Part shown: positions 1 through 5,590 of the stretch, piece after piece
How positions within the stretch are numbered: position 1 is the stretch's first letter
Layout: each line of letters begins with the position of its first letter
NCBI GenBank assembly: GCA_947054185.1
Contig: CAMRVW010000098.1
Span: forward strand, 1-7,829
DNA: 7,829 nucleotides
Source of the DNA: an uncultured Rikenellaceae bacterium
GTDB taxonomy: Bacteria > Bacteroidota > Bacteroidia > Bacteroidales > Rikenellaceae
Direction of reading: 5' to 3'
Notes under the pieces: model-generated
What the model was told of the DNA's origin: nothing
Database searches by the model: none
Seen by the model: the letters and a program-made list of their open reading frames with translations, nothing else
Made by a program: the position numbers and the translations under genes

Positions 1-290
1 CCTTGGGTTGGTTGGGGTGCCGTGATTTTGGCGTGACGGAGCTTCGGGCCGAGCCTGGGGAGGCAAGACAGAGTGATGATGCGCGGCGGGAGCGGGCTTG
101 GTCACTAAACTATAATAACCAAACGGGGTTACGGGCCTCCGCGGGGGGATTTTCTGCCCACCGCGAGGTGCGGCCCGTTGCGGCCTCACTCTTCGACCGC
201 CCTGCCGGCGCGTACATCTGTCGGCACAAAACTTACTCAGCATAAGGAAAGTGTGCAGTTCTCATTCCTCAGACCGGTGCGAGTATCTAT
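1..290. repeat. GC-rich degenerate repeat, copy A (cut by window start)
   Basis: This is a non-coding, GC-rich stretch whose sequence recurs right of the tRNA. Bases 1-140 align with 761-900 at an offset of exactly 760, including 32 identical bases at 109-140 and 869-900. The block at 171-188 recurs at 913-930 and, in part, at 1149-1162. The tail (about 237-283, with AAGGAAAGTGTGC and CTCAGACCG) resembles 1434-1479 at the end of copy D. An open frame of 80 codons crosses it (3-245), but it has no recognisable protein features and its sequence is the repeat, so I do not call a gene. I do not recognise the family. The homology between copies is seen directly; any role is unknown. Confidence 0.75.
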
Positions 291-334
291 AATCTTCTTG
301 TAATAGCCTGTCAGTGCGAACGATTCAGGGGAAT

Positions 335-366
335 AAAAAAAGGAACCGCCTTTGCGATTCCTTTTT
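335..366 (-). terminator. Intrinsic terminator of tRNA-Val
   Basis: Read on the minus strand, the arms AAAAAAGGAA and TTCCTTTTTT pair, with an inner CGC/GCG stem, one mismatch and a four-base loop. The structure ends in a run of seven T (complement of 335-341). It starts directly after the encoded CCA end of the tRNA, so it fits as its terminator. Because A and T runs flank both sides, it could also stop transcription arriving on the plus strand. Confidence 0.8.
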
Positions 367-444
367 TGGTGGGAGCAGAGGGATTCGAACCCCCGACCCT
401 CTGCTTGTAAGGCAGACGCTCTGAACCAACTGAGCTATGCTCCC
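367..444 (-). tRNA. tRNA-Val (anticodon UAC), CCA encoded
   Basis: The minus strand gives a full cloverleaf. The acceptor stem starts GGGAGCA (444-438) and closes with TGCTCCC (377-371), followed by discriminator A and an encoded CCA ending at 367. The D arm contains AGCTCAGTTGGTT, and the T arm contains GGTTCGAATCC. The anticodon stem TCTGC/GCAGA encloses the loop CTTACAA, giving anticodon TAC, which reads valine GUA and, through wobble, other GUN codons. The gene stands alone with its own promoter and terminator, inside otherwise repetitive non-coding DNA. No partial copy of its 3' end is visible elsewhere in the window, so there is no sign of use as an integrase attachment site here. Confidence 0.95.
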
Positions 445-460
445 TTTCTGTTTTGCGATA

Positions 461-492
461 CAAAAGTATGACAAAAAGTATTAACTTCCAAA
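461..492 (-). promoter_or_regulatory. Bacteroidetes-type promoter of tRNA-Val
   Basis: On the minus strand, TTTG (492-489) lies 20 bases before TACTTTTG (468-461). This matches the Bacteroidetes primary-sigma consensus TTTG - 19 to 21 bases - TAnnTTTG. The -7 box ends 16 bases before the first tRNA base at 444, leaving room for a short 5' leader. The surrounding DNA is AT-rich, in contrast to the repeats on either side. Confidence 0.8.
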
Positions 493-523
493 TTTTGCCC
501 TAAAAAACTTTTAATTCAACTCA

Positions 524-606
524 TAACTTTGATTTAACCGCCCTTTAATGGTTTGACAATATGTTTCCGGCACTCTTTTCAAGATAAGAGACAGGTGCTT
601 GTGCCG
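524..606 (+). other. Possible plus-strand -7 box and downstream stem-loop
   Basis: TAACTTTG (524-531) matches the TAnnTTTG -7 box, but the nearest upstream TTTG (494-497) is 26 bases away, longer than the usual 19-21. About 35 bases downstream is a stem-loop: CGGCAC (568-573) pairs with GTGCCG (601-606), and CTCTT (573-577) can pair with AAGAG (586-590). A short structured transcript reading into the repeat array is possible, but there is no clear terminator. The two parts may be unrelated, so this is a weak call. Confidence 0.2.
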
Positions 607-667
607 ACCTCATAAGATGCGGATTAGGGGTTATAGAGCGAGGGATGGGATTTTAGCGTGAGGCGTG

Positions 668-965
668 GCGGCAGCTCGGGTTGCGCAGGAATATGATTTT
701 TGCCTGTTGGAGAGCGGCGCGGGGCCTGCGGAGGGCAGGGCGTGGAAAAGATGGGCGGCACCTTGGATTGGCTGGGGAACGGTGCCTTTGGCGTGAACTA
801 GCTTCGGGCTGAGCCTGGGAGGCAAGGCGGGGAGGTGATGCGCGGTGGCGGGGTGCCTTAGTCACCGCACTATAATAACCAAACGGGGTTACGGGCCTCC
901 AGGGGGGAGGGTCGGCCCGTTGCGGCCTCATACTTCGGCCGCCCTGCCGGCGCATAAAACTGCCG
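668..965. repeat. GC-rich degenerate repeat, copy B
   Basis: This is the longest copy in the array. It starts with a module (about 690-739) containing GAGAGCGG and CCTGCGGAGGGCAGG, shared with copies C (1017-1059) and D (1237-1275). A diverged second version of that module lies at 793-830, matching 36-70 of copy A. Then follow the 32 bases identical to copy A (869-900), a GGGCC...GGCCC stem region, and CGGCCCGTTGCGGCCTCA (913-930). Open frames on both strands here encode only low-complexity Arg/Pro/Ala-rich sequence and are not called as genes. Confidence 0.75.
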
Positions 966-1009
966 GTAAAAATCGTTCCCGGCCTCGGTCGTTTTGCGAG
1001 AACAGAAGC

Positions 1010-1195
1010 CTGTCATGCCTTTGCTTGACGGAGAGCGGAACGGAGCCTGCGGAGGGCATGGCGTGAAAATGATGCGATTCACCACCACCAAATTCACTGA
1101 CCTATATATTACTCTGCGGTGTGCGGCCCTCCGTTGGGGGAGGATCGCCCCGTTGCGGCCTCGTGCCTCGCCGCCCTGCCAGCGCGGAAGTCATG
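1010..1195. repeat. GC-rich degenerate repeat, copy C
   Basis: It has the same order of modules as copy B: the GAGAGCGG / CCTGCGGAGGGCA block (about 1017-1059), an AT-richer joint, then 1103-1143, which matches 1320-1360 of copy D at 40 of 41 bases. CCCGTTGCGGCCTC follows (1149-1162), shared with copies A and B. Within 1103-1143, CCTCC and GGAGG can pair as a small hairpin. No function is recognised. Confidence 0.75.
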
Positions 1196-1204
1196 CAAAA
1201 GTAA

Positions 1205-1485
1205 TGGGGTTATCGTTGCGCGGGCAACATGTTTTTTGCCTGACGGAGAGCGGCCCGGAGCCTGCGGAGGGCAGGACTGGAAGGTAATGGGCTGTGTGAG
1301 TGGAATTGAGTCACTGCGATATATATTGCTCTGCGGTGTGCGGCCCTCCGTTGGGGGAGGCTCCGGGCCGCTCGGGCCTCCTTGCGTCGCCCCGTTCACA
1401 AAGAATAGGCTTATGGCATCACGAAGTGATGCCGGGAATAAGGAATGTGTGCGGTTTCGTTACACTCAGACCGCGCCTGTCGGAA
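1205..1485. repeat. GC-rich degenerate repeat, copy D, with perfect hairpin at 1415-1433
   Basis: This copy begins with the GAGAGCGG / CCTGCGGAGGGCAGG module at about 1237-1275, preceded by GTTGC/GCAAC arms (1215-1228) and six T. The 1320-1360 block differs from copy C by one base. After a shortened GC-rich part comes a perfect 8-bp hairpin, GGCATCAC-GAA-GTGATGCC (1415-1433), absent from the other copies. Then comes a tail at 1434-1479 resembling 237-283 of copy A. A 164-codon open frame (1119-1613) crosses copies C and D but shows no protein-like features. The stretch from 1486 to 1606 holds nothing I can name. Confidence 0.7.
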
Positions 1486-1606
1486 CTAAAGTGACGATTG
1501 TTGGCGAGGTGTCTGTTTATATTTTGCCGCACTGCCCCACTTTTGTTTGCCGCTCTGTCTTCCGCACCCTTTCCGCGAGCGGTCATACCCTGTTGAGTAT
1601 CTTTCA

Positions 1607-1730
1607 GATATAAAATCTCAGGACAGAAAAACGGATATACGATATACAGGTGTAAAGCGTGTCCTTAAGACCGCTTGAAACCTGTATGTCGTATATCCGT
1701 ACTTATTCCTTAGTTTGTCCTCAATATATC
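1607..1730. repeat. Long imperfect palindrome, MITE-like hairpin
   Basis: Two 21-base arms (1631-1651 and 1680-1700) pair at every position except 1643/1688, which is T/G and would be a G-U wobble in a plus-strand RNA. In the same register AAGCG (1655-1659) pairs with CGCTT (1672-1676), and GTC/GAC close a small terminal loop around CTTAA. Outside the main arms, AGGACA (1620-1625) pairs with TGTCCT (1716-1721), and GATAT (1607-1611) with ATATC (1726-1730), though with unequal spacing. No open reading frame lies inside. It could be a MITE, a cruciform-forming repeat or a structured RNA. No target-site duplication is obvious. Confidence 0.7.
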
Positions 1731-1814
1731 TCAAATCGGGGTCCGTGACCCCTCCCCCGGAAGGGCCGCCGGAGGCAGTTCCCGCAAACCATTAAAGGAG
1801 GCAGTTCCCGCAAA
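1728..1814 (-). repeat. Dispersed repeat, left copy (inverted relative to right copy)
   Basis: Bases 1728-1788 match the reverse complement of 7769-7829 at 58 of 61 positions. The unit contains AGGCAGTTCCCGCAAA twice (1773-1788 and 1799-1814), a CCGGAAGGGCCGCCGG segment and a hairpin GGGGTC/GACCCC (1738-1743, 1747-1752). Read in the direction of the neighbouring gene, it lies just beyond the rfb terminator, in the same relation to the gene 3' end as the right copy has to its own upstream gene. The strand given follows the direction of that gene. Its first bases overlap the end of the long palindrome. Confidence 0.85.
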
Positions 1815-1853
1815 ACAAAACGTCAGCCCCCGCAATAACGCCGGGCCTGACGT
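1812..1853 (-). terminator. Intrinsic terminator of the rfb operon
   Basis: On the minus strand, ACGTCAG (1853-1847) pairs with CTGACGT (1826-1820). The stem continues inward through CCC/GGG and GC/GC pairs, and is followed by TTTTGTTTT. It begins five bases beyond the rfbB stop codon. This is one of the clearest terminators in the window and should end the rmlACDB transcript before the dispersed repeat. Confidence 0.9.
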
Positions 1854-1857
1854 GCCG

Positions 1858-2919
1858 TTATCTGTTTTCGTACATTGTACGATAATAGTTTTCGTATTCG
1901 CCTGAGGTGATGTTATCGACCCAGGCGGTGTTGTCGAGATACCATTTGACGGTTGCCTCGATTCCCTCTTCGAAGCGGATGGTCGGCTGCCATCCCAGTT
2001 CGTTTTTGAGCTTGGAGGAGTCTATGGCATATCGCAGGTCGTGCCCTGCGCGGTCGGTGACGTACGTTATAAGATCGAGGCTTTGCTCTTCGGGATTGCC
2101 CGACAGCCTGTCGACGGTCTTTATGAGCAACTTGACCAGGTCTATGTTGCGCCATTGGTTGAAACCGCCTATGTTGTATGTCCGGCCCGCTATGCCGCGG
2201 TGGAATATGAGCTCTATGGCCCGGGCATGGTCTTCGACATAGAGCCAGTCGCGCACATTGTCGCCGCGACCATATACGGGCAGGGGCTTGCGGTGGCGTA
2301 TGTTGTTTATAAACAGCGGTATCAGCTTTTCGGGAAATTGATAAGGGCCGTAATTGTTAGAGCAGTTGGTCACTATGGCGGGCAGACCGTAAGTGTCGCA
2401 ATAGGCGCGCACGAAATGGTCGCTCGAGGCCTTGGAAGCGGAATAGGGGCTGTGGGGGTCGTAACGTGTCGTCTCGGTGAAGAGGCTGTCGCCCAAGGGG
2501 AGTGCCCCGTACACCTCGTCGGTGGATATGTGGTAAAAGAGCTTGCCCTCGTATGCCCCATGCCACCTCTCTCTGGCGACCTGCAACAGCGTGAGCGTAC
2601 CCATCACATTGGTGCGGGCGAAGATGAAAGGGTCGGTGATGGAACGGTCGACATGGCTTTCGGCGGCAAGATGTATCACACCGTCAATCTCATGCTCGGC
2701 AAACACCTTGCGCATGTGGTCGATATCGCAAATGTCGGCCTTCACGAACGTGTAATTTGGTTTGTGCTCTATGTCGGTGAGGTTGGCCAAATTACCCGCG
2801 TATGTCAGCTTGTCCAAGTTGACGATGTAATATTCGGGGTGGTTGTTGACCATAAGACGCACCACGTGCGAACCTATAAATCCGGCTCCGCCGGTTATCA
2901 ATATGTTTCTCTTTGCCAT
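1858..2919 (-). CDS. rfbB: dTDP-glucose 4,6-dehydratase
   Basis: This enzyme (RmlB/RfbB, an extended short-chain dehydrogenase) converts dTDP-glucose to dTDP-4-keto-6-deoxyglucose using tightly bound NAD, the second step of dTDP-L-rhamnose synthesis in the cytoplasm. The 353-residue protein has the usual family length. The NAD-binding motif GGAGFIG is at residues 10-16 and HLAAESHVDRS at 83-93. The catalytic STDEVYG is at 132-138, supplying Thr133, Asp134 and Glu135, and the YSASK motif provides Tyr159 and Lys163. NCSNNYGPYQFPEKLIP follows at 185-201. All key residues are present. It is the last gene of the operon, 85 bp after rfbD. That gap has no clear promoter, only a short ACCTT/AAGGT inverted repeat. 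The ATG at 2919 gives an N-terminus that fits the family, with A-rich DNA before it. Confidence 0.97.
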   Translation of the reverse strand: MAKRNILITGGAGFIGSHVVRLMVNNHPEYYIVNLDKLTYAGNLANLTDIEHKPNYTFVKADICDIDHMRKVFAEHEIDGVIHLAAESHVDRSITDPFIFARTNVMGTLTLLQVARERWHGAYEGKLFYHISTDEVYGALPLGDSLFTETTRYDPHSPYSASKASSDHFVRAYCDTYGLPAIVTNCSNNYGPYQFPEKLIPLFINNIRHRKPLPVYGRGDNVRDWLYVEDHARAIELIFHRGIAGRTYNIGGFNQWRNIDLVKLLIKTVDRLSGNPEEQSLDLITYVTDRAGHDLRYAIDSSKLKNELGWQPTIRFEEGIEATVKWYLDNTAWVDNITSGEYENYYRTMYENR

Positions 2920-3004
2920 TTTATCTTGTTGTTTTCTGTTACGGTGATATCCTCTCAGACCCTTGTCTATAAAACGCTGCGGAGACCTTGTAAGGTATGC
3001 CCTG

Positions 3005-3877
3005 TTAAAAAGAACACCCCTCTTTAAGCATCTTTTCGAGCGAATCGCTCCAATGCGGTATCGTAAGGCCGACGCAATCTTTGAACTTGCTTTTGTCGAG
3101 CACCGAGAAGCATGGCCGTGCCGCCTTGGTGGGATATTGGGATGACCGGCAAGGTGTTATGCGGCAGCCTGTGTGACCCGCCAGTGCCGCAATGCGATGG
3201 GCGAAGTCGAACCACGAACATACCCCCTCGTCGGAGTAATGAAACAGTCCCGAAAGATTGCGGTGCATGCGTCGCTCTATCATGTGCACTATGGCGTCGG
3301 CAAGGTCACCGGCATATGTCGGTGTACCCACCTGGTCAAACACCACGCCAAGGGTGTCGCGCTCGCCTGTCAGACGCAACATGGTCTTTACGAAGTTGTT
3401 GCCGAAGAGCGAATAGAGCCACGATGTGCGTATGACTATATGTCGACACCCCGAGGCGACCACCGCCTGCTCGCCCTCGGCCTTCGAGAGCCCGTATGCA
3501 CACAAGGGCGCTGTGGGGTCATCTTCGACATAGGGCCTGCACCCCTTGCCGTCAAATACATAGTCGGTCGATATGTGTATCAGGACTGCATCATGTCGGG
3601 CGCATGCCCGGCCCAAGTATCCGGGGGCCAAGGCGTTGACCCGTCGGGCCGCCGGCATATCATCTTCGGCACCCTCCACATTGGTATATGCGGCGCAGTT
3701 GACCACGGCGCTGATACGGTGACTGTCGAAAAAGCGCTCCACAGCCTGAGAGTCGGTTATGTCGAGCTCAGACGACGAGACGAATATCCAACTGTCTTGC
3801 GACGAGCCTGCCGACAGGGCGACATGACGTCCCAACTGACCCGTGGCACCGGTGACAAGTATCGTCTCACTGCTCAT
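3005..3877 (-). CDS. rfbD: dTDP-4-dehydrorhamnose reductase
   Basis: This enzyme (RmlD/RfbD) catalyses the last step, the NAD(P)H-dependent reduction of dTDP-4-keto-L-rhamnose to dTDP-L-rhamnose. From the chosen start the protein has 290 residues, normal for the family. It shows the dinucleotide motif GATGQLG at 10-16, CAAYTNVEGAE at 61-71, STDYVFDG at 103-110, the YGLSK motif with Tyr128 and Lys132, RTSWLYS at 150-156, and DQVGTPT at 181-187. The frame stays open to an earlier ATG at 3913, which would add 12 residues (MRKSCSIITQTI) and enlarge the overlap with rfbC to 47 bp. I prefer the ATG at 3877 because it places the nucleotide-binding motif at the usual distance from the N-terminus and overlaps rfbC by only 11 bp, suggesting translational coupling. 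Confidence 0.95.
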   Translation of the reverse strand: MSSETILVTGATGQLGRHVALSAGSSQDSWIFVSSSELDITDSQAVERFFDSHRISAVVNCAAYTNVEGAEDDMPAARRVNALAPGYLGRACARHDAVLIHISTDYVFDGKGCRPYVEDDPTAPLCAYGLSKAEGEQAVVASGCRHIVIRTSWLYSLFGNNFVKTMLRLTGERDTLGVVFDQVGTPTYAGDLADAIVHMIERRMHRNLSGLFHYSDEGVCSWFDFAHRIAALAGHTGCRITPCRSSQYPTKAARPCFSVLDKSKFKDCVGLTIPHWSDSLEKMLKEGCSF

Positions 3878-4442
3878 AATAGTCTGTGTTATAATCGAAC
3901 AGCTCTTGCGCATCGCAAAGCAGCGGGTGGCGCGAGTCCTTATCCGATATTATGATGTCGCGGCTGTCTATGCGCCAGTCTATGTCCAACGTGGGGTCGT
4001 TCCACGCAATGCCTCCCTCGCTTTGGGGGGCGTAATAGTTGTCGCACTTATACTGGAAGACGGCATTGTCGCTCAGTACCGAGAATCCGTGGGCGAAACC
4101 TCGCGGCACGAACAACTGCCTGCGGTTGTCTTCGGTGAGCTCGACGGCCACATGACGCCCGAAGGTGGGTGAGTGACGTCTTATGTCGACGGCCACATCG
4201 AGCACCCGCCCTTTGACCACACGCACCAATTTGCCCTGAGCATGGCATCCTCTCTGGAAATGGAGCCCGCGCACCACCCCGTAAGACGATGACGACTCAT
4301 TGTCCTGCACAAAACGGATGTCACACACATTCTGCTCGAACTCTCTCTGCGAGAAGCTCTCGAAGAAATAACCGCGCCTGTCTTCAAACAGTTTGGGCTC
4401 TATTATCACCACGCCCTCTATGTCGGTCTTTATGAAGTTCAT
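3867..4442 (-). CDS. rfbC: dTDP-4-dehydrorhamnose 3,5-epimerase
   Basis: This is the cupin-fold epimerase (RmlC/RfbC) that inverts C3 and C5 of dTDP-4-keto-6-deoxyglucose to give dTDP-4-keto-L-rhamnose. At 191 residues it is close to the usual 180-190. Signature segments are FEDRRGYFFESF (19-30), QDNESSSSYGVVRGLHFQ (46-63, with the likely catalytic His61), Lys71 in GKLVRV, FVPRGFAHGF (111-120, with His118), Tyr131 after AVFQ, and SDKD (166-169), whose Asp169 is the likely partner of the catalytic histidine. Residue roles are taken by analogy with characterised RmlC enzymes. Its ATG overlaps the rfbA stop codon in ATGA, and its own stop overlaps rfbD, so the three genes are tightly coupled. 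Confidence 0.96.
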   Translation of the reverse strand: MNFIKTDIEGVVIIEPKLFEDRRGYFFESFSQREFEQNVCDIRFVQDNESSSSYGVVRGLHFQRGCHAQGKLVRVVKGRVLDVAVDIRRHSPTFGRHVAVELTEDNRRQLFVPRGFAHGFSVLSDNAVFQYKCDNYYAPQSEGGIAWNDPTLDIDWRIDSRDIIISDKDSRHPLLCDAQELFDYNTDYYEQ

Positions 4443-5335
4443 CTGTTTCGGCTTTTGTCTTTGTCGTTGAGTAATTTAAGCAGATATCTGCCATATTGGT
4501 TGGATGCCATGGGGCCGGCCAGCGAAAGCATCTTGTCGCGGTCTATCCACCCTTTGACATAGGCTATGCCCTCCAGACACGCCACCTTCAGCCCCTGTCT
4601 CTTTTCGAGCACCTCTATGAATATCGATGCCTCGCTCAGAGAGTCGTGTGTGCCGGTATCGAGCCATGCGAAACCGCGCCCCAAGGTCTGCACCTTAAGG
4701 CGTCCCTCTTCAAGGAAAGCACGGTTTACCGATGTTATCTCAAGCTCACCGCGCGCCGAGGGCTTCACCTTCCTGGCTGTCTCGACAACACTGTTGGGAT
4801 AGAAATAGAGACCCACCACGGCATAGTCCGACTTGGGTTCGGCGGGTTTCTCCTCTATGGATATGCAGTTGCCGTGGGCGTCAAACTCGGCCACACCGTA
4901 ACGTTCGGGGTCTTCCACCCTGTAACCGAATATGGTGGCCTTGTCGTCCCGGCTTGCCGTGCGCACCGCCTCTTTGAGTATCGACTGCAGGCCGGCGCCC
5001 TGAAAGATGTTGTCGCCAAGCACAAGGCATACGGAGTCGTCGCCAATGAAACTCTCGCCTATGATGAAAGCCTGTGCCAACCCGTCGGGCGAGGGTTGCT
5101 CGGCATATTCGAACCGTACGCCGAAGTCTGACCCGTCACCCAAAAGGCGCCTGAAACCGGGCAGGTCGGCGGGGGTCGATATTATCAATATTTCGCGTAT
5201 GTCGGCCAGCATGAGCACCGAGATGGGGTAATAGATCATCGGTTTGTCATATACGGGAAGCAACTGTTTGCTCACGCCTTTGGTTATGGGATAGAGGCGG
5301 GTGCCGTTGCCGCCTGCCAGAACAATGCCTTTCAT
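4439..5335 (-). CDS. rfbA: Glucose-1-phosphate thymidylyltransferase
   Basis: This enzyme (RmlA/RfbA) joins glucose-1-phosphate and dTTP to make dTDP-glucose, the committing and usually feedback-inhibited first step of the pathway. The protein has 298 residues, typical of the family. It begins MKGIVLAGGNGTRLYP, where LAGGNGTRLYP (6-16) is the nucleotidyltransferase signature loop, followed by KQLLPVYDKPM (23-33). QPSPDGLAQAF is at 80-90, LGDN at 106-109 with metal-binding Asp108, EEKP at 161-164, GELEITSVN at 196-204 and WLDTGTH at 224-230. The frame is open upstream to an ATG at 5407, but the 24 extra residues are not family-like and overlie a leader hairpin, so I start at 5335. It is the first gene of the operon. 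Confidence 0.96.
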   Translation of the reverse strand: MKGIVLAGGNGTRLYPITKGVSKQLLPVYDKPMIYYPISVLMLADIREILIISTPADLPGFRRLLGDGSDFGVRFEYAEQPSPDGLAQAFIIGESFIGDDSVCLVLGDNIFQGAGLQSILKEAVRTASRDDKATIFGYRVEDPERYGVAEFDAHGNCISIEEKPAEPKSDYAVVGLYFYPNSVVETARKVKPSARGELEITSVNRAFLEEGRLKVQTLGRGFAWLDTGTHDSLSEASIFIEVLEKRQGLKVACLEGIAYVKGWIDRDKMLSLAGPMASNQYGRYLLKLLNDKDKSRNR

Positions 5336-5365
5336 GCTTTTACTGTGGGTTGCCTTTGTTGTCAA

Positions 5366-5410
5366 GAGTGCCGTGGCTTTGCTGTCGAGGCAAAGAGCCT
5401 GTGGCACCTC
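5366..5410 (-). promoter_or_regulatory. Stem-loop in the rfbA 5' leader
   Basis: Between the predicted transcription start and the rfbA start codon, GAGTGCC (5366-5372) pairs with GGCACCTC (5403-5410) with one bulge. GGCTTTGC (5375-5382) pairs with GCAAAGAGCC (5390-5399) with a two-base bulge, enclosing a seven-base loop. The structure lies about 30 bases before the ATG. There is no T run after it, so it is not a simple terminator. It might affect RNA stability or translation. The pairing is seen; a role is inferred. Confidence 0.4.
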
Positions 5411-5425
5411 TTGCGTTTACGATAA

Positions 5426-5458
5426 CAAAAGTAACGATTGTTGATCAATAACCCTAAA
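5426..5458 (-). promoter_or_regulatory. Bacteroidetes-type promoter of the rfb operon
   Basis: On the minus strand the -7 box TACTTTTG (5433-5426) matches TAnnTTTG and is the same octamer as in the tRNA promoter. At 21 bases upstream is TTTA (5458-5455), one base off the TTTG -33 box. Transcription would start near 5419, giving a leader of about 80 bases. The spacer contains a perfect palindrome TTGATCAA (5441-5448), which could be an operator but may be chance. Confidence 0.65.
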
Positions 5459-5543
5459 ACAGGGGCGAAAAAATTATGTTGTCATTGTCGGAGTCGTTGT
5501 TATTTGGCATTTGGCGGCTTTTTTCATAATATTGCATCGAAAC

Positions 5544-5569
5544 GGAAACTTTTTGCCGCCTTGTTCGTT
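5544..5569 (+). promoter_or_regulatory. Predicted ECF-type promoter of the sigma operon
   Basis: GGAAAC (5544-5549) is separated by exactly 16 bases from CGTT (5566-5569). This matches the general ECF promoter plan (a GAAAC-like -35 and a CGT-like -10, as known for SigW/SigM-type sigma factors). Transcription would begin near 5576, leaving a leader of about 15 bases that still contains AAAAGGA (5577-5583), seven bases before the ATG. A TAnnTTTG box in a suitable place was not found. The arms GGCGGC (5513-5518) and GCCGCC (5555-5560) flank the -35 element and could form an operator or a hairpin. Confidence 0.5.
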
Positions 5570-5590
5570 TAAGCATAAAAGGATTGATTG

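Noticed and set aside
3..245. 80-codon plus-strand open frame at the window start
   Set aside because: It lies entirely in repeat copy A. The homologous region in copy B (from 761) is not kept open in the same way, and no protein features are visible.
367..444. Integration site of a genomic island in tRNA-Val
   Set aside because: No integrase gene and no duplicated tRNA 3' end are seen in the window; the nearby repeats do not match the tRNA.
690..1480. CRISPR array
   Set aside because: Repeated units are long, unevenly spaced and diverged, with no uniform short repeats and spacers and no cas gene nearby.
1119..1613. 164-codon plus-strand open frame across copies C and D
   Set aside because: It spans repeat modules and a hairpin, contains no recognisable motif or good ribosome binding site, and high GC makes long chance frames likely.
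1607..1730. Integron attC site
   Set aside because: The palindrome has a suitable size, but lacks the GTTRRRY / RYYYAAC core sites at its ends and no integrase or cassette gene is present.
2041..3027. 328-codon plus-strand open frame opposite rfbB
   Set aside because: It is antisense to a complete, motif-rich rfbB and runs past both the gene start and the intergenic gap without any family resemblance. This is a codon-bias shadow.
3878..3913. 12-residue N-terminal extension of rfbD
   Set aside because: It would enlarge the overlap with rfbC to 47 bp and displace the nucleotide-binding motif from its usual N-terminal position.
3173..3955. 260-codon plus-strand open frame opposite rfbD and rfbC
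   Set aside because: It crosses the boundary of two well-supported minus-strand genes and shows no domain. This is a shadow frame.
5336..5407. 24-residue N-terminal extension of rfbA
   Set aside because: The family begins at MKGIVLAGG, and the extension overlaps the leader hairpin and is not family-like.
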